DNA of 64,000 nucleotides from positions 1,137,783,382 through 1,137,847,381 of the forward strand of contig NC_056726.1 in assembly GCF_019279795.1 (NCBI RefSeq). Direction: 5' to 3'. Below are positions 21,380-32,815 of the stretch, one piece after another. Numbering within the stretch: position 1 is the first letter of the stretch; each line of letters begins with the position of its first letter. A model generated the notes under the pieces. It was not told where the DNA came from. It saw only the letters and a program-made list of their open reading frames with translations, and did not search any database. The position numbers and the translations under genes are program-made. The DNA comes from Protopterus annectens (Eukaryota > Chordata > Ceratodontiformes > Protopteridae).

Positions 21380-23970
21380 CACACTGGATCAGCTAATCCA
21401 TTGTCCCACCAGGGGCTCCAATATCCTAGACCTAGTCATTACCAACATGGGAGATAGATGCTCCACACCAGTGGTCACCCCCTCATTCGTCAGGTCTGAC
21501 CATAAGCTAATCACCCTTGACATCCACATCACACCCCCACCCCCCAGTAAGGAAACCTCTGTAAAAAAAGTTCTCCAAAGCCAACTTCATGCTACTCAAG
21601 TCAGAAGTGACAAACTTTTTGACACTCATGCAGACGAGAGCTGAAAGTTCGAATGTTGAATCCTACACTAAGGCACTGTATGATCACATCCACTCATGCA
21701 TGAATTGTGCCATCCCAAATAGAGCCAAGACGGTCTCCTCCAAAAAAAGGAAGATGATCTGGTGGTCCCCTGCCATAAACAAACTATACAACAGAAGAAA
21801 GAAACTGTTGCAGAAAAGAGGAAAATCCCAGGATGCAAAAAACTCGCTTACCAGCCTCAGTAAGAAGCTGAGATCCCTCATAAAATCCACCAAAGCTAGT
21901 TACGAAAATAAAATTGCCAAAGATTGCATAGACAACCACACGGCTTTCTGTAGTTATGTCAAGAATCTAAATGGCAATGCTCAGATCTGCTCTGAGCTAC
22001 AATAGAATGGCATTAAATATACTGATCCCAAGGATATTGCCAATATCCTGGCAGATCAATTTAGTGCCAACTTCACCCCCCACTCACCCTCTAAAGGGCC
22101 CATCTCAGTATCAAAAGATTGCCAAATTCTGGTAATCACGGCCACACAGGTAGAAACCACACTCTCCAAAGCTAAGAATACAGCATCCATGGGACCAGAT
22201 GACATCCCAGGCTGTGTACTACATGAACTACAAAATGAACTGGCACCTCACCTAAGTGTCATGTTTAATCATAGCCTCACCTCAGGCTTGGTGCCCACTG
22301 AGTAGCGCACAGCCACAGTTATCCCACTCCACAAGGGGGGATCTACCTTGGATCCCAGGAACTACTATCCCATCAGTCTAATGAGCCTGATCTGCAAGAG
22401 CATGCAGTTGAGTTTCCCACATTTGGGGAAATCACAGGGGTCAACAAAACCAAAATATGCAATGGAAGAGCCTCACCCTGGGGAAGCTACCTTCTTGATC
22501 ATGGTATTCCCCCTGCCAGGTAAGTATGCCAAACAAGAGCGGTCCCAGGACTAAACCCTGAGGTACTCCACTTGATACTTGTCTGGAGCTGGATTTGGAG
22601 TTGGCTACTTTTACAGTCTGGGTTCTGTCAGTAAGCCAGTTGGCAACCCATCGAGTGACGTAGGGGTTTATGCCTATAACGTATGGAACACATTATCATG
22701 GAACTTATAAACAAAGACTTTGGCAACCTTCAAACACTGAACCCCACCCAGTTTGGGTTCATGAAGGGCCAAACTTGTCTCCTGAACCTGATTGACTTCT
22801 TTGAATCAGTCTCCAGAGCTGTGGATGAGGGTAAGGTAGTTCACACAGCCTATCTGTACCTCGCCAAGGCCTTCAGCACCATCCCCCACTTTGGAATCAT
22901 AGATAAACTTACTAAGCTGGGCATAAATCCCTACATCACTTGATGGGTTACCAACTGGCTTACTTACAGAACCCAGACTGTAAAAGTAGGCAACTCCAAA
23001 TCCAGCTCCAGACAAGTGACAAGTGGAGTACCTCAGGGTTCAGTCCTGGGACTGCTCTTGTTTGGCATCTACTTCTACAGACCAACACTAAGGGACTCTG
23101 GCTAACAAAGTTCACAGATGACTGCAAACTGGGAGCCATTGTTGAATCCCCAAATGATGTGGATATTCTACAAAAGAGCCTTACAGAAACAGATGCTTGG
23201 TGCCAGAGCCATGGGCTCAAGCTTAATGCCAAGAAATGTATAGTTATCCCCTTTGGGAAAAAACATGTACCCATGAATTACCACATAGCTGCCAGTACAC
23301 TAAACAACAAAAGTGTGATGAGAGACTTAGGGACACAGGTAGACAGTGGTCTCACCTTCAATAACCACATCGCCACAACAGTCAGGAAATCCTTCTATGT
23401 GGCACACCTCATCACTAAGGGCTTTTCATACAGAATAAAGGAGGTCATTGTCCCACTGTACTCATCACTCATTAGACACATTATAGAGTACAACGTCCCA
23501 TTTGGTATGTACCTCACAAGACATCTGCAACAGCTGGAAAGGCCGCAGAAATACCTCACTAAAAGAATCACAGGCCTAAAGCAGATGCCCTATGCTGACC
23601 ATCTAAAAAAAACTCCAGCTATACTCTGTGGCATATTATCTACTCAGAGGCGACCTCTGCTTAACATACAAGGCCATGTCAAACCCTGATGTGTTGGGCA
23701 TGCTACACTTAAAGAAATCCCAATCCCTCAGAGCCACATGCTCCAGAGATCTAAACCTTGTCATTACAATGAACAAAACATGCTGGAAGGATAGGTTCCT
23801 GACCCAGAGACTCCCCATACTCTGAAATAGACTACCCATACATGTCAAGCAGAGCACCTCCTTGACCCTCTTCAAAAGGAACCTTGACGATTGGATGGGA
23901 GATAGGAAATTCACCCTGGGGATCACATCAGTCACCCTGCTATACAGGGGTCCAGGGAAGTAAATATTGT
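21380..23970 (+). pseudogene. CR1-3 ORF2 remnant
   Basis: Endonuclease C-terminus at 21380-21560, linker at 21589-22005, and RT from about 22150. RT blocks include NTASMGPDDIPGCVLHELQ, LNPTQFGFMKGQTCLLNLID, then LAKAFSTIPH (motif A region). SGVPQGSVLGLLLFGIY follows, and the catalytic KFTDDCKLGAIVE near 23110 keeps FTDD. The C-terminal SYRIKEVIVPLYSSLIRHII and a WMGDRKFTLGITSVTLLYRG ending follow. Stops at 22003 and 22943, frameshifts and the 270-bp rearrangement disable it. Confidence 0.88.
22519..22676 (-). repeat. Inverted duplicate of the CR1-3 RT segment
   Basis: This stretch reads, on the minus strand, as the same RT segment that appears on the plus strand at about 22919-23075 (GINPYVTRWVANWLTDRTQT region to GVPQGLVLGPLLFG). 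By eye the match is over 90%. The two arms, about 240 bases apart, could form a long hairpin. Confidence 0.85.
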
Positions 23971-24279
23971 GGGAAGAAATATCCAGGGAATTGTTATGGC
24001 TAGGCTTGTATAGGCCCTAGGGCTGACAGCCTATTACCAACCTTTAAACCTATGAACCTACACTGTCCAGTATGTATGACTGTTAAGTATGGAATATGAA
24101 GGAGAGCAAGACACGCGTCAAATGAGGGGATGGCAGGAAAGCTGAGAGGCAGAAAAGGCAGAACAAATAAAATAAAATGCAATGACATAAAAAATGTGGG
24201 GAGAACAAGGGGAACATGTGTTGCTATCTTCTGTCCAGGTTCAGGAGATACAGTTAGTACTACGGGTATTTATGAACAT

Positions 24280-24410
24280 GTGCACTGATAAGCAATGGTG
24301 CACCCATCTGGTGACATACCATGTTGACATAGGACCTTAGTGACTTGTCAAATTTGCCCCTTATTGTGTGCCTGAGTAAGTTAAGCAGACCCTGAGGGTG
24401 GAACTAACTA
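24280..24410 (+). pseudogene. Gypsy (Gmr1-type) RT scrap
   Basis: Short match to the start of the Gypsy-1 RT. GGTGCACCCA, ACCATGTTGACATAGGACC, then GTGTGCCTGAGTAAGTTAAG and CAGACCCTGAGG correspond to bases 3930-4035 (VQHQVDTGP...VPERVKQTLR). It contains stops and stands alone. Bases 24058-24279 and 24411-24837 around it hold nothing I recognise. Confidence 0.6.
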
Positions 24411-24837
24411 CAAGTGATGATGGATCATGTTGGTCATGGTGGAGGGAGGGTAATCCAAAAGTCTAAGTAGTTTAATTCTATTTTAATATGTTATATGACA
24501 AGATATAAGCTAATAAATAAACATATTGCTTTATTTTAATACACAGTAACCTTCTTGATATCTAATTTGAAATAGTGTTATGTTCAAGAAGCAAGCAAGT
24601 AGAGGAGTGGGATGGGGTGTTCAGTGGGGGACCAGATGAAGGGCTCCACCAAAATAGTCCAACCTGGGTCCCCACAGTTGCTAACGCTGTCTATGTACTA
24701 TATTATTGTACTGCTGGCTGTAGATGACAGTAGATGACAATAAACTGGTCAGTTGTACAGGTACACATTTAAGTAACATTATACATGTCATTCAATTAAA
24801 CCCAAATTATGACCAATGGTTTTAATTGTTAATGATA

Positions 24838-25932
24838 TGACAAAGAGTTTATTATCTCACTGTACTCCCCTCTTGTCAGACCAGTCATTGAGTACAATGC
24901 TCCCTTTGGTATATACCTGACCAGGCATATGCAGCAACTAGAGCAACCTCAAAGGTTCCTTACAAAAAGAACACAAGGCGTAAAAAATGGGTCTATATCA
25001 TATAATCAAAGTTTTACAACTTCAAACACCATATGGTCGAACCCATATGTACGAAGTTGTAAAACTTTGAATACATGAAAAAAAAATAACAAGCTTACCT
25101 GATGGCTTTAAGCAGGGGGCAAGCCCCCCTGCACCACCCATGTGGGGGGCTGCACCCCCGACAACCTTGCTCTTTAAATATACCAAGTCTGAGATCACAC
25201 TACAGTGTAGTAAAGGGAAATCTTCCCTTTCCACACTGTACTGCATTGAAGTGCGGTCTCGGAGTTGGGATATTTAAAGAACGGGGGGTGTGGGATGCAT
25301 TGTGGTTTGCCCCCCTGCTTAAAGCTATCAGGTAAGTTTTTTTATTAATTTGTTTATTTTTTACGAATTCAAAGTATTACAACTTCTAACATATGGGTTC
25401 GACCATATGGTGTTCAAAGTTGAAAAACTCCAATTATATGATATTAACCCTAAAAAACCTGCCTTATGTAGAGTGCCTTAAAACCCTTTCCTTCTACTCA
25501 TTCTCCTATATATTACTAAAAGATGATCTATGCCTGGCTTACAAGGCATCTGTTAACCCCACACTTATGAATTTTCTACATATTCATAAGTCAAATAGTA
25601 CCAGAAATACACAGTTTAGGGATCTGGATTTAGTCTGTGACTTAAAACAGAACCTGTTGGAGAGACAGTCTTGTGTCCCAGAAACTGCCCCTCTAATGTA
25701 ACAGGTTTTCACATCTATGTGAAGCTGAGTTTGTCTATTACGTGGTTTAAGTGCAATCTAGTGCAGTGGATGGAGAATAGAAATTTACTCTGGGCCTGGT
25801 GCCTATGTCCCTTAATGCCTGGCTCTCAAAATCCTATTTGGATGCAGGACATCATTATTCTTTTGGGAAAACCTAGGCTTAGAAAGACCTTCTAGGTCAT
25901 TAGCCTAGTAACAATCTATGAAAACCAAGAAC
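24838..25932 (+). mobile_element. CR1-4: CR1 3' fragment split by MITE-1
   Basis: CR1 ORF2 C-terminus in two parts: 24838-24987 (LYSPLVRPVIEYNAPFGIY; MQQLEQPQRFLTKRTQGVKN) and 25458-25932 (LPYVECLKTLSFYSFSY; LCLAYKASVNPT). The 3' UTR ends GGCTTAGAAAGACC...GTCATTAGCCTAGTAAC, then one CTATGAA unit. Removing MITE-1 and one target copy rejoins the reading frame without loss. Truncated at 24838 on the 5' side. Confidence 0.85.
24988..25450. mobile_element. MITE-1: palindromic inverted-repeat DNA element
   Basis: About 462 bp with terminal inverted repeats of roughly 85 bp: left GGGTCTATATCATATAATC, right (reverse complement) GGGTTAATATCATATAATT. Both continue through CACCATATGGTCGAACCCAT. It is flanked by TAAAAAA at 24981-24987 and 25451-25457, a 7-bp (possibly 8-bp with one mismatch) target duplication. 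A second, inner inverted repeat frames the GC-rich centre (TTACCTGATGGCTTTAAGCAG and its partner). There is no transposase. The interior resembles MITE-2. Confidence 0.85.
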
Positions 25933-25933
25933 A

Positions 25934-26235
25934 TTTATTTATTTATTTATTTATTGCTTTTGTTGACCAGGAAAGTCTGACTAAGTGGAAAAGCCCTTTT
26001 CAGCAGAGGCTTCAGGCGAAAGGCTCCACAAGATACAGACATATATGCATACATACATAGTGTAATGAATAATTTTTGCATATGGTAAAGTGGAAAAAAA
26101 ATAATAATTGATCATACAACAGTGAGAAATAAAGCTTTGACAAGATACATATGAATAGTCAGCATGTAAACCTATTATAATCACAATACAAACAAATCTG
26201 GCTTTCACACACTAATGCACATGAGAAACAAAGCT
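25934..26235 (-). mobile_element. L2-like LINE 3' tail, minus
   Basis: Begins with (TTTA)n at 25938, then AGTCTGAC, CCCTTTTCAGCAGAGGC and GGCTCCACAAGATAC. This is the reverse complement of the L2 family tail seen at 18500 and 20655. Only the 3' UTR is present, and it abuts the plus L2-E copy. Confidence 0.7.
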
Positions 26236-26239
26236 TGGT

Positions 26240-28628
26240 GAAACTGGCAAAGTGCCAGATCTCCTGCCCATCTTTCAATTTATAAGTATCTCCTTAACTT
26301 TGCTAAAACTCAAGTCACTGCTGATAAAAAAATAATGCTACGTAGCTAGTTTTAGTCCAGTACTAACAAAAATCTTATTCCCTGGAACCCTTACTGCCTC
26401 CAACACCTGCCCAGATAGCTCTTCCACAGAAATTGCTAATATATTTAACTCCCATTTTATAGACTCTATTGTACCCTAATACAAAATCCCGTACAAACTC
26501 GCAATGGCCCTAATGAGGTTCCCACGTCCAAAAAACCTTTTTTCTCCTTAAAAACTGTCTCTGCCTCAAATATAAAACATCTCCTCCGTAAGCACAAGCC
26601 TTGCTTACCCTCTGTCGACAACTTACCTGCAGAATTTCTAAAGCTTTCGGTTACTTCCTTTATGTATCCAGTCTCCATCTTGGTCAATAGATCAATTCAA
26701 GAATAACATTTCCCATCTGTCTGGGAGGAAAGTCTATATCATACCTCTTCACAAAGGTGGTAACTCCTCTGAAATAAGAAACTTTAGGCCTATTGCTATT
26801 TTATCCCCCTCTCTAAAATTCTAGAAAAATGCATATATCAGCAAATACCTTCTTTAAGAAAATCTACAGACCTCTAATCATCATAGTTTTCAACCCACAC
26901 TGTAGGACAACAACTGCCCAGGTTACCTTCTATGATAACGTCATCAAAGCTAGAGATAATAATGACTTGGTCTCTTCCCTGTTTTTAGATCTCCTAAAAA
27001 GCCTTTGACACAGTCTCTCACTCCAAATTATTCACTAAAATGTTTGCACTTGCTCTGTCTAATACAACACTAAGCTGGTTTGATAGTAGCCTATCACATA
27101 AGCAAAAATCTATAACATGGCTTTCTACATACTCCACTTTTCTCCCAGTTAATACTGATGTGCCACAAAGCTCTCTCTTTGGCCCTCTTCTCTCCAACAT
27201 CTTTATTAACAACTTATATACATCCTCCCAACAGGCTTCCCTCATCCAATACACCGACTTCACCTTCATCTGCTCATGAAACACTCTTACTCATTTACAC
27301 TCCATTACTCAGAAGGCCTTCAGCTCCACTGAACACTGGTTCTGTGAAAACCAACTTTTCCTAGTCCCAATAAAACCAAGCTATTACTTTTTTAAACAAA
27401 TCTTTAATGCCTCTTAAAAGCAGCTTCAAAATAACTTCTCTCAAGTTACTAGGCAATAGGCATTGCAATCGATGATCAACTGATATCTGATCTTCATTTC
27501 AAAATTAAAAAAAAAAAAAAAAACATATCAAAAACTTAGTATGCTCTACAGATCTAAAAAAAGTCCTTGCCAACTCCTCCAGAGTCACATTGGCAAACAC
27601 ATACAATCTTACATAGATTAGTACTAGGCTAACTGCCCTTGTGAACCATTTTAAGCCTAGCCAATTATCCCTTGTGAGACTCAAACCCTTTACCTTGTGT
27701 TTGTAAGGCAAAGACCTTAACTATTAGGCCATCCTCCCAACCCGACATTCTCTCCTGTGTGCCTCACAAGTTCTTACCAATATTCAAATCTCCCTCATCA
27801 CAAAACTACAACTATATTATAACAAGGTAGCTAGATTTGCATCTAATCTGTCATATAAAAGTGCTCTGAAAATATTGAGCTGATTTGAGTTGTACAATTA
27901 CTTCAAGTACACTCAACTTCCACTTGCCCACAAAATGAAATACAAAAATGATATATGATTCTTTCCACTGTACATTCATTAGTAATATTTTCAAAAAGAA
28001 CTTTGCTAACTGTCCACTTCACTCATCTAAGAAAAAGCTTCTTAAAACCCATAAACCTAAAAAAATTCATAGGACATAGTTTATACTCCTGCACAATACA
28101 ACACTTAGAATAAGATTCCTATGGACATTAGATCAACAGCTGCAAGTCCCATTTTTAAGCATGCCCTAAAGGAATAGCTTCTCAGCTCAAGTCCATGTAC
28201 TTGCCTTTCTCCAGGTTAAACTGACCTGTTTATTTTCTCCTTCCTATATTCTTTCTCTCATGCTCTCTCTTTCCTTTCTCTTCCATATTCCTTCCTCCTT
28301 GCAATCTACCATACAGCCACTCTCTTACTGCTCTTAGCACCGACCCTTATTTCTGCTTACTTCATTCTATATCATCATCTTTAAATCTGCTTTTACCCTC
28401 TTCTTCTCCACTGACCTTTCTTAGCCTATAATATTCTTCTTACTCTCAAGTTTCTGTTTATGCACCTCCTGTACCTTATTACTTCTTTTCCTCCATAATA
28501 TTCAGATATACTTAGATAATTATAGATATACTTTTTGCGGTTTACTATCAAATGGGCAATCAGACTTTGTTTGATTTACATTAGTCCGAACACCCAATTC
28601 AATAGTATCAAAAGAACGAATAAATAAA
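26240..28628 (+). mobile_element. L2-E: plus L2-like LINE, decayed, with SINE-1 inside
   Basis: Linker and RT blocks are recognisable on the plus strand in changing frames. They include PSVDNLPAEFLKLSV and ILVNRSIQ near 26610-26700, SLSKILEKCIYQQ near 26810 and KAFDTVSHSKLFTKM near 27000. DVPQSSLFGPLLSNIFINN lies near 27158 and SLIQYTDFTFICS near 27240, where the catalytic YxDD reads Y-T-D-F. After SINE-1 the C-terminal NIQISLITKLQLYYNKVARF continues at 27780. The 3' end is near 28628 with GAATAAATAAATG. Confidence 0.8.
27608..27745 (-). mobile_element. SINE-1: tRNA-derived SINE with CR1-like tail
   Basis: On the minus strand it starts GGGTTGGGAGGATGGCC and has an A-box-like TGGCCTAATAGTTAAGG and a B-box-like GGGTTTGAGTCTC, the RNA polymerase III promoter elements of tRNA genes. 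The 3' part, GGCTAGGCTTAAAATGG, then AAGGGCAG and TTAGCCTAGTACT, matches the CR1 3' UTR (for example 38657-38695). It interrupts L2-E, so it is younger than that copy. Confidence 0.85.
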
Positions 28629-28639
28629 TGCTGAAATGC

Positions 28640-31103
28640 ACAACAGCAAATAAACTACAGACATGAACTGGCCTCAACAACATATGTCAGGTTTATGGGA
28701 AAATACAGGAATACAATACAGAAAAGGCAATGTGTTGCCATCCACACAGCCATGACCTGAGCACATTATCTTTACTTCTTAGCTTTATAATCTCATTCTT
28801 GGCCTCATTGTGTTGCACGTTTGAAGACACTAATTGGTACTCACTGCCATGTTGTCTTCCAGCTTCAGAAGTACTTTTTCTGTGCATTTTACGAAGTCCT
28901 TCCTGGAATAGACTACACCAAAAGGCACCCTGAAACTCTTTTTTAAGCAGCACCAAGGAAATGCATTCTGCCCCTGCCCAACAAAGTGGGCAGGTCTACT
29001 ATCATCCAAACAAGTCCAGCGGTGTGCCTTCTCTCTGCATCACTCCATAGCCATCAGGGAACAGGGATTACATCAGCATACACAATGTTTCTTCACAGAA
29101 ACATAGATTATCCATCACAGCGTTCTTTATCTGACATAGGTGACATTGTCCTCACTGATACACTGTTTATTTCCCACCCAGGGATGGATGTTGTCAGTTT
29201 AGTTCTCAATCATTCCCTCTTAGCCAGTCATCTAATCATTTGCTCCTGCTCCTAGTGAGAGGAGTAAAGTCTGAATAACAAGTTTTATATCATACAGCTC
29301 CACAAAAATGATTTGTGTGAAGTCAGCTGAGTAAATGAAGACTGGAACTTATACAAAACAGCTTAATATATATATAATGAACCTGAAAAGAGGTGATTGT
29401 CAAATGAAAAACACTACACAGGGATTATAATTATTGTCATAAAAATTATTTCATTATTAGCTGCCATTAGAAACAATTCTTTACAACATGCATCCCAAAC
29501 ATTATTTTTTTTAATATGCAGCTCAAAGAACGCTACTAAGTTATTTTAATTCAAACAGTAACTGAATATGTCTGTAAAGATAGTGCAAAGTGCAACTGTG
29601 GTATTAGATTTTTGAGTGAATTTTTAATGCTATCTCATATTTCTCATATAATTAAGGTCTCATTCAAATGTCTTTCATAGACAGAAGAGAATTTACAATG
29701 GAGATAAGTCATGCTAGAAAACCAAATATAGTGGTCCATGAAAAGACAAAAGTAGCACTGATCATTAAAATCGCCACACCCAGTGAATAGAGTGTCTTGC
29801 ATACAGAGAGACACAAAGTCATAAAATACCAGGATGTGCAGGTAGAAATGAGAACAATGTGGAAGAAAGATACCGAGACAGTCCAAATAGTAGTAGGAGT
29901 AATGGGTCTTATAAAAACAATCTACAATCATATTTAGATATGTTACCAATACTTGTAACTCTGTACGAATTGCAGAAGGAGACACTACTGGGCACATTGG
30001 GGTGCTGGGAAGAGCACTTCTGGCTGACATCAAAGACTGAAACAATACTAATTTCATGAACTTTAATTTTACTTTGATTTGGGAATGGGGCCCATTCCCA
30101 TCATGGTATTAGAAACCCAAAAGATTTGGAGAAATTGAAAAAAGACATAACTCGTGTTTGGCCTGATTGTAAATTTGAGTGAAGTTGTTACAATACATGC
30201 CATTACTCCTACTATATTCTGCTGCATTTGGACACAAAAATAAAGGCGATATGAAAATGTACCCATTCACAATGCTGACATATAGCCTTGGGTGATTCAT
30301 GAAAGCAGATGGAAAAGAAATGGTGACATGAGTTTTTCTCTAGCATATGTTGAGCCCCTGCAGCACAGTACAGACATGGAGAGAAGAAAAGATGAAATAG
30401 AACAAGACAGGCTGACCCATGATGTTATGCAACCTTCACCACATTGACATAGTGCTATGACATTTGCCACTTTCTCCTTCTGGTCTGTATTGCTACAGCA
30501 GGAAACTCTAAACAGCTGCAGATCTGTAAAGTGTAATTATGATATGCAATGCCTCGGCACAACCATGGAGATTTTAAAAACAGGATGCACACACACACTG
30601 CTGAGCCCATGAATCACAGAATCACATAATGCGTACATGAACAATTCTACAGCAGGAATGTTAAGGATAGTACTGACTGGTTTATTAATCATTTTATTCA
30701 TATGGACAGACTGCCATGGATACATTTCATGGATGAGTCCTTCTCCATAGAAAATAATCATTAACATATTGAATCCATGTAATGCATCTTTCTGCTATGG
30801 CTCTATATTTTTTAATGAACCCAGTTCTGTGTTTCCTACTCATAATATTATCTGCATTTATGTTTTAAGCAGTTTACACATTTAAATATTTTTTTTATAT
30901 TTCTTTATCTTTAATCCCTTACTATATACATAGTTTTCTTCCATTTAGCATGATGCATTTCTCTTTTTGGTTGGTTTCCTAGCCATATTTTGGGTTCCAG
31001 CCAGAAATTTTCACTAGGTCCTCTTTAGCCATTTCACTTGTCTCACAATCAACACATTGAGGCATGAATAAAAAATAACTATTAAACTACTGATGGGTGA
31101 CAT
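28640..31103. other. No confidently recognised gene
   Basis: About 2.5 kb not assignable to the families above. A plus stretch near 29120-29270 (NHSLLASHLIICS) faintly resembles a LINE endonuclease end. Minus frames at 29644-30767 give hydrophobic stretches (PHCSHFYLHILVFYDF) faintly like an olfactory-type receptor but too broken to call. The rest is AT-rich sequence. Confidence 0.4.
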
Positions 31104-31261
31104 CTGTTACCATTAAGACATGACAATAGATGGACATTAAAGGTGAAGGAGGAGATGGAAGTAGAAAAGTTCCTTCTTTATTCTGTTACCATTAAGATAT
31201 GACAATAGATGGGCATTAAAGGTGAAGGAGGAGATGGAAGTAGAAAAGTTCCTTCTTTATT
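31104..31261. repeat. 79-bp tandem duplication
   Basis: Two adjacent copies (31104-31182, 31183-31261) starting CTGTTACCATTAAGA and ending TTCCTTCTTTATT differ at only about two positions. It stands immediately left of a CR1 3' fragment. Confidence 0.92.
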
Positions 31262-31718
31262 TTTAAACATTGTCAGACCCCACTCTGATGGACCTCCTAC
31301 ATATCTACAAAACAAACAGCACCAATATTGCCCATTCTAAAGACTTAAACTTTGTCTGTGATATAAATGGGACCTGCTGAAGAGACAGGTGTGTATCACA
31401 GAGGCTACCCTGTCTCTGGAATATGCTCCCCATCCTTGTCAAGCAAAGTTCCTCCCTAACCCAATTCAAGTGTAACTTGGACAATTGGATGGGGATCAGG
31501 AAATTCAACCCCTGTTTGGCACCTGTGTCTCCAATGGACACATAATGTAAATAGTTCATCTCCCAGGCCCCTGCTTGTACATGTTTCATGTCCCTAGTCC
31601 CTCCTTACACTTATTAAGGGTATCAGAATTTGTCAGAGATTTAGGATGCATGTCTAGGCTTAAAAACGCCCTTGTGATCATTAGCCTAGTAAATGCCTAT
31701 GAATCTATGAACCTATAA
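31262..31718 (+). mobile_element. CR1 3' fragment
   Basis: C-terminal ORF2 remnant (TLMDLLHIYKTNSTNI; AHSKDLNFVCDINGTC; LDNWMGIRKFNP) with stops. It is followed by a 3' UTR with CATGTCTAGGCTTAAAAACG, CATTAGCCTAGTAAATG and the octamer tail CCTATGAATCTATGAACCTA. Bases 31719-32159 to the right show nothing I recognise. Confidence 0.85.
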
Positions 31719-32159
31719 ATCACAAATAAAAAGTGACACGAGTACACACATTAATCTAAAACAAAATAAACCATAGTAAAACTTCTCATGTATTAAGCAC
31801 ATTTTATTTTCCACAATTAGCATTCATCCTGATATAACATAAATTGTTCATTTCCTTCCAGTCCTTAGACCTCATTCATTCTCCTGAACGCTATTCTGCA
31901 GTTATTGTTCCCACAGATTCCATCTACTTCTATATAATTTGCTTTTTCCTTTTTCTAAGGATCTCAGCTGTTGTTCGTCTCCTTTATAATAGTTGGTAAT
32001 TCAGTTACAGATGGTTTAGGTTTTAATTTCTATTTTGTAGTAATTCTTTTTTTTGGAAACAAGCAGCATTAGACTTAATAAGCCGTACAACATATTGGTA
32101 AGTCAGAACTTATATCCCAGCTCAGATTAGTCATTCTTTAGTTAAAATAATTTGATTTG

Positions 32160-32600
32160 ATTTGATTCCCCCATCCTTTCTGACAAAAGACTTTGTAGGG
32201 AATTCTTATAATCTGGCAACGTGCTACATTCCTAGAACACATGTTCCCAATTACCGTTCTTTTCAATCACACCTCCAACATTTGCTGTCTACCTGAAGAA
32301 ACATTTTCTGAACTCTGCTTGAGGTATGTAAATATCTATGCAAACACCATAAAGCAAAAATGTTAAATCGTCTCAACTTTGTTGCATACTTGAGAGTGTT
32401 ACAGAAGTCTCACCTTTTTTCCTTGGTAAACTGTCTTTCCTGTCTCGCTTCACAATCTTTTCTAACGTCCACTAATTGATTCTTATAATTTTCATGAAGT
32501 ATTTAATTGCTTTTTTTCAAGACTCAACTAAAAACTTTACCATAGCTGGTCTTTCTCTTAGTATTTCTTTATGCTTCAGCCTTTGTCTGTATTTTTCAGT
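32160..32600 (-). mobile_element. L1/Tx1-like LINE C-terminal debris (tentative)
   Basis: On the minus strand, GNWEHVF-ECSTLPDYKNSLQ recalls the Cys-His end of L1/Tx1-type ORF2 (a HxxWxC-like block). There are many stops and no catalytic block. The call rests on that one similarity. Confidence 0.35.
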
Positions 32601-32682
32601 TCTTGGTAATCTCTAACCTTTTTCATGAAAGGCAGTGATGAAGTGAGCTCCTATATATTGAAGGAGCTTCTATCCATGGATA

Positions 32683-32815
32683 GGTACTAGGCTAAATGTC
32701 CTTGTGGGCTAATGTAAGCCTAGACAATTTCTGTCAAAGAAAATAGTCAAACCCTGTACCTTGGGTCTGAAAGGTAAGTACCTTAACTATTACACCACTC
32801 CCCAACCCTGCCAGG
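32683..32815 (-). mobile_element. SINE-2: tRNA-derived SINE with CR1-like tail
   Basis: Same family as SINE-1. On the minus strand it has GGGTTGGGGAGTGGTG, A-box-like TGGTGTAATAGTTAAGG, B-box-like GGGTTTGACTATT, then TAGGCTTACATTAGCCC and the tail TTTAGCCTAGTACC. It is more diverged, especially after the B box. Confidence 0.8.

Larger units (their letters stand above)
21366..24057 (+). mobile_element. CR1-3: 5'-truncated CR1 LINE with internal rearrangement
   Basis: Starts inside the endonuclease (LIHCPTRGSNILDLVITN) and runs through the linker, RT and C-terminal region to a 3' UTR. That UTR has GGCTAGGCTTGTATAGGCCC, the GCCTATT variant of the tail and CCTATGAACCTA near 24046. Bases 22408-22678 are foreign to the normal element: about 110 unidentified bases plus an inverted copy of its own RT segment. 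It is closely related to CR1-1 and CR1-2. Confidence 0.9.

Noticed and set aside
29644-30767. Possible olfactory receptor pseudogene on the minus strand
   Set aside because: Only scattered words (HEMY, CSHFYLHILVFY) recall the family. Order and spacing do not fit, and no clear MAYDRY-like motif was found.
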